Source of the DNA: Pseudomonas sp. ADAK18
Lineage (GTDB): Bacteria > Pseudomonadota > Gammaproteobacteria > Pseudomonadales > Pseudomonadaceae
Length of the DNA stretch: 64,000 nucleotides
Reading direction: 5' to 3'
Assembly (NCBI RefSeq): GCF_012935695.1
Contig: NZ_CP052859.1
Coordinates: forward strand, 5,435,001 to 5,499,000
Part shown: positions 48,244-55,243 of the stretch, piece after piece
Position numbering within the stretch: position 1 is the first letter of the stretch
Layout of the letters: the number at the start of each line of letters is the position of its first letter
The notes under the pieces: generated by a model
Seen by the model: the letters and a program-made list of their open reading frames with translations, nothing else
What the model was told of the DNA's origin: nothing
The model's database searches: none
Position numbers and translations under genes: made by a program

Positions 48244-50184
48244 ATGTTATTCAACCAAGCCTCACGCCTGGCCAAGATCACCAGCCCCCTGGGGCCGGAT
48301 GTGCTGATGCTCAATGAAATGGGCGGCGGCGAAGAGTTAGGCAGGCTGTTCAACTTCGAGTTGCAGCTGACTTCACTCGACGCCGCCATCGACCTCAACC
48401 GGTTGCTGGGCAAGCCCATGTGCCTGAGCCTGCAGCTGGCGGACGGTGGCGAGCGCTTTTTCCATGGCCTCGTTGCCCGTTGCAGCCAGAACATCGACCA
48501 GGGTCAGTTCGCCAGTTACCAGGTCACGTTGCGCCCGTGGTTGTGGCTGCTCAGCCGCACCTCCGATTGCCGGATTTTCCAGAATCTGACCATCCCGCAG
48601 ATCATCAAGCAGGTGTTCCGTGATCTTGGCTTTTCCGACTTCGAAGACGCTCTGAGCCGTCCATACCGCGAGTGGGAATACTGCGTGCAGTACCGCGAAA
48701 CCAGCTTCGAGTTCGTCAGCCGGTTGATGGAGCAGGAAGGTATCTACTACTTCTTCCGCCATGAACAGGACCGCCATGTGCTGGTGCTGGCCGATGCCTA
48801 TGGCGCCCATACCGGCGTGGTCGGCTACGGTTCCGTGCCCTACTATCCCAAGGACGAGCAGCAGCGCGAACGGGACCATATGCACAACTGGCACCTGGCG
48901 CACGAAGTGCAGCCCGGCTCGCTGGAGCTCAACGACTACGACTTCCAGCGCCCCAGCGCCAGCATCGACGTGCGCTCGGCCATGCCACGCCCGCATACCG
49001 CCGGCGACTACCCGCTGTACGATTACCCCGGCGCTTATGTAAAGAGCGAAGACGGCGAACACTACGCCCGTACCCGTATCGAAGCCCTGCAAACCCTGCA
49101 CGAACAAGTGGAGTTCAGCGGCAACGCCCGGGGCTTGGGTTCCGGCAACCTGTTCAGCCTCACCGGCTTCAGTCGCCAGGACCAGAACCGCGAATACCTG
49201 ATCGTGGGCGCCCGTTATTACATCGCCCAGGAAAGCATGGAAAGCGGCGGTGGCGCGCCTTCGGCGCAGTTCGAAAGTAGCCTGACCTGCATTGATGCCC
49301 AGCAAAGCTTCCGGCCCCTGGCCAACACCCACCGCCCGATCGTCAAAGGCCCGCAAACCGCGTTGGTGGTGGGACCCAAGGGCGAGGAAATCTGGACCGA
49401 TCAATACGGCCGGGTGAAGGTGCATTTCTATTGGGATCGTCACGACCAGTCCAACGAAAACAGCTCGTGCTGGATTCGTGTGTCGCAATCCTGGGCCGGG
49501 AAAAACTGGGGGAGTATTCAGATCCCACGCATTGGTCAGGAAGTGATCGTCAGTTTCCTTGAGGGTGATCCAGACCGGCCAATTATTACTGGCCGCGTTT
49601 ATAACGCTGAGCAGACGGTGCCTTACACATTGCCCGCCAACGCGACCCAAAGCGGCACCAAAAGCCGCTCCAGCAAGGGTGGAACTCAGGCCAACTTCAA
49701 TGAAATACGTATGGAGGACAAAAAAGGCGCCGAGCAACTGTATATCCATGCCGAGCGCAATCAGGATATTGCCGTAGAGAATGACGAGGGCCATTGGGTG
49801 GGCCACGACCGGCACAGCACAGTGGATCACGACGAGATTGTACGAATCGGCAACGATCGCCTACGGGCGGTGCAGTGCAACGATGCCTTACATGTAGGTG
49901 GGGCTAAGAGCGACAGCATCAGCACCCAATACCTCATCGAGGCGGGGTCGCAAATTCGGTTGGTGTGCGGGAAAAGCGTGCTTGAGTTCAATGCCAGTGG
50001 AGAGATCAACATCTCGGGCACGGCGTTCAATATCTACGCCAGTGGTAACGGCAACATCGATACCGGCGGCCGACTTGACCTCAACGCAGGAAATGCCTGT
50101 GCCGTGGATGACAAAGGGAAAGGCATCAAGGGCGCTATTGATGCAGCAGTGAAAGCCCTGTTTCCGAAAAAACCTAAACGCTGA
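48244..50184 (+). CDS. vgrG: T6SS spike protein VgrG
   Basis: VgrG (646 residues) trimerises to cap the Hcp tube. The gp27-like part (about 1-370: SPLGPDVLMLNEMGGGEELGRLFNFEL; YCVQYRETSFEFVSRLMEQEGIYYFF) precedes the gp5-like OB and beta-helix part (GPKGEEIWTDQYGRVKVHFYWDR; SWAGKNWGSIQIPRIGQEVIVSFLEGDPDRPIITGRVYN). There is no extra catalytic C-terminal domain; the end is short and basic (ALFPKKPKR). ATG at 48244 has GGGA 7 bases upstream. Cargo is probably the PAAR effectors encoded tail-to-tail downstream. Confidence 0.96.
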   Translation: MLFNQASRLAKITSPLGPDVLMLNEMGGGEELGRLFNFELQLTSLDAAIDLNRLLGKPMCLSLQLADGGERFFHGLVARCSQNIDQGQFASYQVTLRPWLWLLSRTSDCRIFQNLTIPQIIKQVFRDLGFSDFEDALSRPYREWEYCVQYRETSFEFVSRLMEQEGIYYFFRHEQDRHVLVLADAYGAHTGVVGYGSVPYYPKDEQQRERDHMHNWHLAHEVQPGSLELNDYDFQRPSASIDVRSAMPRPHTAGDYPLYDYPGAYVKSEDGEHYARTRIEALQTLHEQVEFSGNARGLGSGNLFSLTGFSRQDQNREYLIVGARYYIAQESMESGGGAPSAQFESSLTCIDAQQSFRPLANTHRPIVKGPQTALVVGPKGEEIWTDQYGRVKVHFYWDRHDQSNENSSCWIRVSQSWAGKNWGSIQIPRIGQEVIVSFLEGDPDRPIITGRVYNAEQTVPYTLPANATQSGTKSRSSKGGTQANFNEIRMEDKKGAEQLYIHAERNQDIAVENDEGHWVGHDRHSTVDHDEIVRIGNDRLRAVQCNDALHVGGAKSDSISTQYLIEAGSQIRLVCGKSVLEFNASGEINISGTAFNIYASGNGNIDTGGRLDLNAGNACAVDDKGKGIKGAIDAAVKALFPKKPKR

Positions 50185-50198
50185 CAATACACATCGAG

Positions 50199-50219
50199 CC
50201 GGACAGAGAGCCTGTCCGG
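50199..50219. terminator. Possible bidirectional hairpin between vgrG and the HD gene
   Basis: CCGGACAG and CTGTCCGG pair around AGAGC in the 39-bp convergent gap. No clear T-run follows, so its strength is uncertain. Confidence 0.5.
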
Positions 50220-50223
50220 TTGA

Positions 50224-50649
50224 TCAGATCGGCGCCAAAAGATACCGCAGCGCTTTGTGATACTTGGCAACCCTCTCCAGGTCCTTGGCCTCAAGTGTGG
50301 GCAACCGAGTGAGGTTGAGGTTGTCCCGGATGTCTTCGATTTTCACCTTTCGCGCCAACTCATCAGGCCGAATCCGTGCGATGAAGTCTTCGTAGTCTTC
50401 GCCGGGACGCTTTGAGAGGCAGTCGATGGCATGTACCACATGCTCGCAGAGGCCTAAATGCCTGAGTTCATCCAGAGTGACATTACCGTCTTCGACTACA
50501 TCGTGCAGCACGCTGACGATCTGCTCATCCAATGTCTCAAACCTCAACATCAAGCGCAGCGGGTGCAGGATGTAAGGCTTGCCAGACTTGTCTACCTGCC
50601 CGGTATGAATACGACAAGCCAAGGTAATGGCGGCGTCGAGAATACTCAT
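50224..50649 (-). CDS. Stand-alone HD-domain (p)ppNpp hydrolase-like protein, candidate antidote
   Basis: This 141-residue protein is little more than an RSH-type HD hydrolase domain. Motifs in order are IHTGQVDKSGKPYILHPLR (His and Arg of motif 1), VLHDVVEDG (HD pair plus ED motif), DCLSKRPGEDYEDFI and KIEDIRDNL. They align with SpoT of this window: AHDGQRRRSGEAYVTHPL, MLHDVIEDTG and VKLADRLHN. All metal-site residues appear present, so it may hydrolyse alarmones or related 3'-pyrophosphorylated products. It starts inside the stop of the 76-residue gene (ATGA), downstream of an RSH-fold toxin. Its role as enzymatic immunity is inferred. Confidence 0.82.
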   Translation of the reverse strand: MSILDAAITLACRIHTGQVDKSGKPYILHPLRLMLRFETLDEQIVSVLHDVVEDGNVTLDELRHLGLCEHVVHAIDCLSKRPGEDYEDFIARIRPDELARKVKIEDIRDNLNLTRLPTLEAKDLERVAKYHKALRYLLAPI

Positions 50650-50876
50650 TGGCGTGGAAACCCTTTTTCGTATTGCTCGCGAGTGATTTCTCGGCCGGAG
50701 CACAGCGCCTCTCTATACAAACGATGGTCAGGAGTAACTGGCTCCGCACGCTCTTGTGCACCGTAAAATTTGACGTATATTTTTTTCTCACGGTGGTCCC
50801 AGCGATACGTGACCTCTTCAAAGTCGTAATCGATGAAAACATCTCGGGTTAAAAGCGCTTCGAAATTAATTGCCAC
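50646..50876 (-). CDS. Small acidic/basic protein, candidate immunity protein for the RSH effector
   Basis: This 76-residue protein starts at GTG 50876 with an AGGGGGAG ribosome-binding site that lies within the last codons of the effector gene. It overlaps the effector by 11 bp and the HD gene by 4 bp. The sequence is charged (YDFEEVTYRWDHREKKIYVKFYGAQERAEP) with no signal peptide or membrane segment, as expected for a cytoplasmic binding immunity protein to a cytosol-acting toxin. I recognise no family. Position immediately after the effector is the main argument. Confidence 0.65.
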   Translation of the reverse strand: MAINFEALLTRDVFIDYDFEEVTYRWDHREKKIYVKFYGAQERAEPVTPDHRLYREALCSGREITREQYEKGFPRQ

Positions 50877-52242
50877 TGCTCCCCCTTATTACGTCGTAAT
50901 AAGCTCTGCTCCTCTCGGCAATGGCCTTTGCCTCGACACTGTTTGGGTCTAACACTCGCCACTCCTCATAGTACTTATGGCCCAGTCCGCCTTCGACGTT
51001 AGCTTTCGCCGCCACCGCATTGTAGGTGTCATCGCCCAACAGCACTCGACTAAGGGCCTCGGGCTCCTTGGCATAGATCATTTCAGGAGAGTTGACCTGA
51101 ATTTCCCCTGGAATACCTGCACGCGTCGGCAAGGTGGAGTTCACACCGCTGTAGCCCATAGGGTCAGTCGCGCCATCGATGATCTTCACTTTAGCGCCCT
51201 GGTTGCCTAACTCAGTCGCTACCGCGCCTACCTGGTCTGACTTGACAATGATCGTGTTTCTCGCCAAATCCTTGATCCGGGTCGGGTCACCCTCATAGTC
51301 ATTCATAATCTTCTCGACGGCCCTCGCCTGGGACTTAATGGGCGCCTTCGCAACCGTCCCGCCATATTTGGCGGCTAGCTGATCCGCCGTGGCATCGATT
51401 TCTGCCTTAGCACCTGGCGCCTTCGCATAAACCTCTTCAAAGCCTTTGGGCAGCGGATTCTCGAGCTCGGGTGTGGCTTTAGGCTTCGCAAGTTTGGCTC
51501 CCAGCCCCAACAGCGCCATTCCCGCTACACCTTGCAATAGATCCCGATAACCAGGTCCTAACCTATCACCCAGGTCTCCCAGAAGCGCCATACCGCCCAG
51601 AACCAGTCCACCCACAACAACGAACTCTGCCAGCACCGCAAGACCAGCCATACCTGCCAGGATCAGAGCGCCTCCCGCCGCCAGTAGCCCGAGGGTCTCC
51701 AAGCCCGTGTGCATCCAGCTTTCGATATCGAGGACGAACGCCACGGAGAGGGTTGGACCTCCGATAAACGTATTGGGGCTGCCACTCTTGATATGAGCAC
51801 CACAGACCATTTTGCTATGAAGGCGTGCTGCTGGCTTACCGTTGATGAACACCGTGGCACTGCCTTCGGCAATCAATACCGGGAACGGCCACATCGGATG
51901 ATTCAGCGGCAGACCGGTGCAGGACGAGGCAATGTCCTCCCCTGCCCTCATCGCATTGAGGTTATTGATATAGACATTCAAACTGCCCATCAACAACTTC
52001 CCCGTCGTGGGCTCCGGCAAGTTGAAGATCGTACTCAGGCCTTTGACGATCTGGAACATCGACAGTCCCCCCGCCGCAATCGCGCCGGCCATGATGACAA
52101 CTGCCAACCCACCGGTGGCGACGGTGGCGGCGATCACAGCGGCACCAATCAAGGCACCTGCGACAGCGCCTGCGATCATCGCCGCCACCCCAAAACCGTG
52201 GGCTATTTCGTCACCTAAACGGGCTGCCGCTTGTGCGTCCAT
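50866..52242 (-). CDS. PAAR-domain T6SS effector with RelA/SpoT-like C-terminal toxin
   Basis: This 458-residue effector has three parts. Residues 16-65 are hydrophobic helices. Residues about 70-170 are a Tse6-type PAAR domain (TTGKLLMGSLNVYIN, PVLIAEGSATVFINGKPAARLHSKMVCGAHI, GSPNTFIGGPT). A second hydrophobic block covers about 180-250. Residues about 265-458 resemble the RSH synthetase fold: KSQARAVEKIMNDYEGDP, RIKDLARNTIIV (compare SpoT NEIMDVYAFRIIV), MGYSGVNST (compare NGYQSLHTT) and GEIQVNSPEM with E380 (compare EIQIRTREM). This plan matches Tas1 of P. aeruginosa PA14, which makes (p)ppApp; tRNA-modifying RSH toxins are also known. The product here is unknown. The first about 250 residues nearly duplicate those of the effector at 52884. 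Confidence 0.85.
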   Translation of the reverse strand: MDAQAAARLGDEIAHGFGVAAMIAGAVAGALIGAAVIAATVATGGLAVVIMAGAIAAGGLSMFQIVKGLSTIFNLPEPTTGKLLMGSLNVYINNLNAMRAGEDIASSCTGLPLNHPMWPFPVLIAEGSATVFINGKPAARLHSKMVCGAHIKSGSPNTFIGGPTLSVAFVLDIESWMHTGLETLGLLAAGGALILAGMAGLAVLAEFVVVGGLVLGGMALLGDLGDRLGPGYRDLLQGVAGMALLGLGAKLAKPKATPELENPLPKGFEEVYAKAPGAKAEIDATADQLAAKYGGTVAKAPIKSQARAVEKIMNDYEGDPTRIKDLARNTIIVKSDQVGAVATELGNQGAKVKIIDGATDPMGYSGVNSTLPTRAGIPGEIQVNSPEMIYAKEPEALSRVLLGDDTYNAVAAKANVEGGLGHKYYEEWRVLDPNSVEAKAIAERSRAYYDVIRGSSGN

Positions 52243-52555
52243 CGCGTCCCCTCTCTGCAGGTTAACTCTCGCTACACAGTCAGATCGCCGGTTCTCGGCT
52301 GGACAATCAAAAGTTCATCTAGCTCACGCTTGCGGCAGCGTATGACGAAGGGTGGTGCAGCATCCGCTTTGTCTGGAGAAGGCCTTCATTCACCGCATCA
52401 AATATTGGCGGGCACAAAGTCCGGTCCACCAAGCTTGTTCCGCACCACCAAGGCCGTACGCATCAACATATTGATGTCATTGCCGTGTGGGTATCGTCTT
52501 CCTGCTGGTTAACTCATGCTGCGCGATTACGAACCCATGGATCAAACACAATGAT
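52243..52555. other. Gap between the two effector modules
   Basis: 313 bp without an intact gene. It holds the leader of the RSH effector (GAGGGGA before the ATG) and, at 52398-52508, an open stretch on the minus strand that reads like the tail of a lost gene. No terminator is obvious, so the upstream effector-immunity pair could be transcribed through into the RSH unit. Confidence 0.6.
52398..52508 (-). pseudogene. Possible 36-codon relic of a lost effector or immunity gene
   Basis: On the minus strand, between a TAA and a TGA, lies a 36-codon protein-like stretch containing YPHGNDINMLMRTAL and VVRNKLGGPDFVPANI. It has no start or ribosome-binding site of its own. The composition looks like a natural protein C-terminus, so it may be what remains of an older cargo gene displaced by module shuffling. 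I do not recognise the family, and chance is possible. Confidence 0.35.
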
Positions 52556-52891
52556 TCAAGCGTGATCAATACGATATTGACCAGGTGCCGTCCAGGCGAC
52601 TCTCAAAAATCCACCACTAAGAAAACCTAGATCGTCCCGCAGGTATTCAAAAACCTCAGCAGGGCACCATTCCTTACCTGCAGAAAAGGCAACTTCCAGC
52701 GAACGCAGGGCATCAAATACTTGGGCCTTCTGCTTATCATCCAGAACATCCATAACATAAACATCACTTTCTGCCGTCTGCGAAAATCCAATAGCACGCA
52801 AAGCAGAGTCCAGCGTGTGATCAATCACTCGGACGCGAACTGAATCGCCGTCTGCTTTTTCCACATAAGCCTTTAGCGCTTCATTAATCAC
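52556..52891 (-). CDS. Candidate immunity protein for the PAAR effector at 52884
   Basis: This 111-residue acidic soluble protein (MINEALKAYVEKADGDSVRVRVIDHTL, ending LRVAWTAPGQYRIDHA) starts 8 bp before the end of the upstream effector gene, a typical effector/immunity overlap. It has no signal peptide, suggesting that the toxin acts in the cytoplasm. Base composition is visibly lower in GC than the T6SS core genes, consistent with acquisition as a cassette. Family not recognised. Confidence 0.68.
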   Translation of the reverse strand: MINEALKAYVEKADGDSVRVRVIDHTLDSALRAIGFSQTAESDVYVMDVLDDKQKAQVFDALRSLEVAFSAGKEWCPAEVFEYLRDDLGFLSGGFLRVAWTAPGQYRIDHA

Positions 52892-54095
52892 TGACGAACA
52901 CCTCAGTTAACGTTTTAATACCGCTCGCATCTTTTGTAGGAATGGATTCAACGACCATTTCCGGAGCCCCTCCCGGCAAGTGTTTGCCAGGGCCTAAAAA
53001 GTACTGGTTACCTTCCAACGGGCTTCTGGGCATACGGTCAACAATATTATCGACCTGCCTGACTTTAAAGCCGCCTTGTAATGAACCGTCTTCCAACCCA
53101 AAGGCACGCTCCAACGCCGCTGCTTGTTTTGTACTGATGGTTACTTTGGGGCTTCCTGAGAAGTCACCGATGACATCCGTCACGCCTTTTTTATCAGAGA
53201 TAAAGCTACCACCCCTGCCGATGGTCGGGTATTTATCCCACGAAGTAGGACTGACGTTAAAGCCGGTATTGTCTTTGAGCATTTGCTCTTGCCGCTGACG
53301 GGCCAATAGGGTCCGCTCGGTAGCGCTCATGGGCCTACGCGCTAATCTCGGGCTTACGCCCAGCAGGGCCAAACCCGCCACCCCTTGCAGCAAGTCTCGA
53401 TAACCTGGTCCTAGCCTGTCGCCCAGGTCTCCAAGAAGCGCCATACCTCCCAAAACCAAACCACCGACAACAACAACTTCGGCAAGAACAGCGAGCCCTG
53501 CCATAGCAGCCATGACTAGACCTGCGCCCGCTGCCAGCAGCCCTACAAGCTCCAGCCCAGAATGCATCCAGCCTTCGATATCGAGGACGAATGCCACCGA
53601 AACCGTCGGCCCACCGATAAATGTATTGGGGCTACCACTCTTGATATGAGCACCGCAGACCATTTTGCTATGCAAGCGGGCGGCCGGCTTGCCGTTGATG
53701 AACACCGTGGAGCTGCCTTCGGCAATCAATACCGGGAACGGCCACATCGGGTGATTCAACGGCAGGCCGGTGCAGGACGAGGCAATGTCCTCCCCTGCCC
53801 TCATCGCATTGAGGCCATTGATATAGACATTGAAACTGCCCATCAACAGCTTTCCCGTCGTGGGCTCGGGCAGGTTGAAGATCGTACTCAGGCCCTTGAC
53901 GATCTGGAACATCGACAAACCGCCCGCCGCGATCGAACCCGCCATGATGACCACCGCCAAGCCGCCAGTGGCGACGGTAGCCGCGATGACGGCCGCACCA
54001 ATAAACGCGCCTGCCACTGCACCCGCAATCATCGCGGCGACACCAAAGCCGTGCGCTATTTCATCACCTAAGCGTGCTGCGGCCTGCGCATCCAT
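52884..54095 (-). CDS. PAAR-domain T6SS effector with unassigned C-terminal toxin
   Basis: This 403-residue effector shares its first about 245 residues almost exactly with the RSH effector at 50866: hydrophobic block, PAAR domain (PVLIAEGSSTVFINGKPAARLH), second hydrophobic block and LGPGYRDLLQGVAG. The sequences part just after this point. The remaining about 150 residues contain SPTSWDKYPTIGRGGSFISD, TKQAAALERAFGLEDGSLQGGF and FLGPGKHLPGGAPEMVVESIPT. These look like a compact enzymatic polymorphic-toxin domain, but I cannot name the activity. An Eag chaperone gene lies 64 bp upstream and a candidate immunity gene overlaps the end. Confidence 0.82.
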   Translation of the reverse strand: MDAQAAARLGDEIAHGFGVAAMIAGAVAGAFIGAAVIAATVATGGLAVVIMAGSIAAGGLSMFQIVKGLSTIFNLPEPTTGKLLMGSFNVYINGLNAMRAGEDIASSCTGLPLNHPMWPFPVLIAEGSSTVFINGKPAARLHSKMVCGAHIKSGSPNTFIGGPTVSVAFVLDIEGWMHSGLELVGLLAAGAGLVMAAMAGLAVLAEVVVVGGLVLGGMALLGDLGDRLGPGYRDLLQGVAGLALLGVSPRLARRPMSATERTLLARQRQEQMLKDNTGFNVSPTSWDKYPTIGRGGSFISDKKGVTDVIGDFSGSPKVTISTKQAAALERAFGLEDGSLQGGFKVRQVDNIVDRMPRSPLEGNQYFLGPGKHLPGGAPEMVVESIPTKDASGIKTLTEVFVSD

Positions 54096-54159
54096 CGCGT
54101 GCTTCTACCTTCTTGGTCAACTCACACTGCCTGAGCATGCATGGAGTGGGTCGCATGAA

Positions 54160-54594
54160 TCAGATACTGGATACCAGTGGTTTGAGCGTACCCATGACCA
54201 TCTTCCAAGCCGTCTCGTGATGTACAAGGTCGTTAGGGGTAGTGGTCAACGTGGTGATCAGGACGGCCGGCTTACGTTCAATAAACACCTGACGCAACAT
54301 CAGTTCGCGCCCCTCACGCTGCCAGGTGTAATCCAGCAAAGTAGCGGCATGGTCATGCAGCACCATGTCCCAACGCTGAATCAGCTTAAAGTCAGGCAAT
54401 TGCTGCTCAGCACTTTTCACTTGTCTATCGACGTACTCCACAAAGGTAGCTTCGCCCTGAGTAGCATCACGACTGATGACAAAGCTCGCTTCCTTGGCGC
54501 CGCCAACAGCCGGCAGCTTAAAGATGTTGATACTCTGGTCCTGCCAGGCATCAGGAATGTCGAAGTCTGCTTCTTGAATTCTGTATAGGGCCAC
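54160..54594 (-). CDS. eagT6: EagT6-like effector chaperone (DUF1795/DcrB family)
   Basis: This 144-residue protein from GTG 54594 reads VALYRIQEADFDIPDAWQDQ, followed by SINIFKLP, EASFVISRDATQGEATF, HAATLLDYTWQREGRELMLRQVF and PAVLITTLTTTP. This closely follows P. aeruginosa EagT6, which binds the hydrophobic segments of the PAAR effector Tse6 before loading on VgrG. An open frame runs 47 codons further upstream but has no family features. No strong ribosome-binding site is seen. It is the only Eag gene for two PAAR effectors with hydrophobic segments. Confidence 0.88.
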   Translation of the reverse strand: MALYRIQEADFDIPDAWQDQSINIFKLPAVGGAKEASFVISRDATQGEATFVEYVDRQVKSAEQQLPDFKLIQRWDMVLHDHAATLLDYTWQREGRELMLRQVFIERKPAVLITTLTTTPNDLVHHETAWKMVMGTLKPLVSSI

Positions 54595-54700
54595 AGTGAT
54601 CGCGTTCCATGGATGTGAGTGACTCGAGGAAGGGCAAATACTCGGGTAATACAAGATAACAATCAAGCAAGCCGAAGGAGATACCTGATTCACACGCCAC

Positions 54701-54740
54701 AAAAAATGGGCACCCGACCCAGTCGGCGTGCCCATTTTTT
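54701..54740. terminator. Bidirectional terminator between hupA and the effector module
   Basis: ATGGGCAC and GTGCCCAT form the main stem, with an inner CCGAC/GTCGG stem, flanked by A6 and T6. It ends hupA transcription on the minus strand and insulates the effector module from the chromosomal gene. Confidence 0.9.
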
Positions 54741-54776
54741 ATTCTGCGACGCCTCCCTTCGAGACGGTACTGCCTG

Positions 54777-55052
54777 TTACGGGTTGACGCTGTCTTTGAG
54801 CGACTTGCCCGGCTTGAACGCAACGGTGTTGCTCGCCTTGATTTTTACCGGCTCGCCGGTTTGTGGGTTCTTGCCGGTGCGGGCGCCGCGGTGGCGTTGC
54901 AGGAAGGTGCCGAAGCCAACCAGGGTGACGCTGTCCTTGCGATGCAGGGCGCCAGTGATTTCTTCGAGAACGGCGTTGAGTACGCGGTTGGCCTGTTCTT
55001 TGGTCAGGTCTGCTTTTTCAGCAATAGCGGCTGCGAGTTCTGGTTTACGCAT
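54777..55052 (-). CDS. hupA: DNA-binding protein HU
   Basis: HU (91 residues) bends and compacts DNA as a dimer. It shows MRKPELAAAIAEKADLTKEQANRVLNAVL, SVTLVGFGTF, the DNA-intercalating arm RTGKNPQTGEPVKI with its proline, and FKPGKSLKD. It is one of several HU paralogues usual in Pseudomonas; hupA is the name generally used for the copy near the rubredoxin genes. It marks the return to conserved chromosomal order right of the T6SS region. Confidence 0.93.
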   Translation of the reverse strand: MRKPELAAAIAEKADLTKEQANRVLNAVLEEITGALHRKDSVTLVGFGTFLQRHRGARTGKNPQTGEPVKIKASNTVAFKPGKSLKDSVNP

Positions 55053-55243
55053 AAATGAAGCCTCTTTGACGGTTTTTTGTTGTTATGTCCGTGCTGCTCT
55101 CTGGTGGAGCAGCGCCCAAGGCGCCGCAGGCTCTACTCTGCGGCAGACGGGAGTGAGGATGGCATGCCATCGGACACTGCGCCAGTCTCGTGGCGACCTT
55201 TCTACGCTCAAAACAGGGGTTATTCCGACAGAACGACCGGCAT

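Noticed and set aside
54595..54735. 47-codon N-terminal extension of the Eag chaperone
   Set aside because: No similarity to EagT6, and it runs into the terminator region; the GTG at 54594 matches the family N-terminus.
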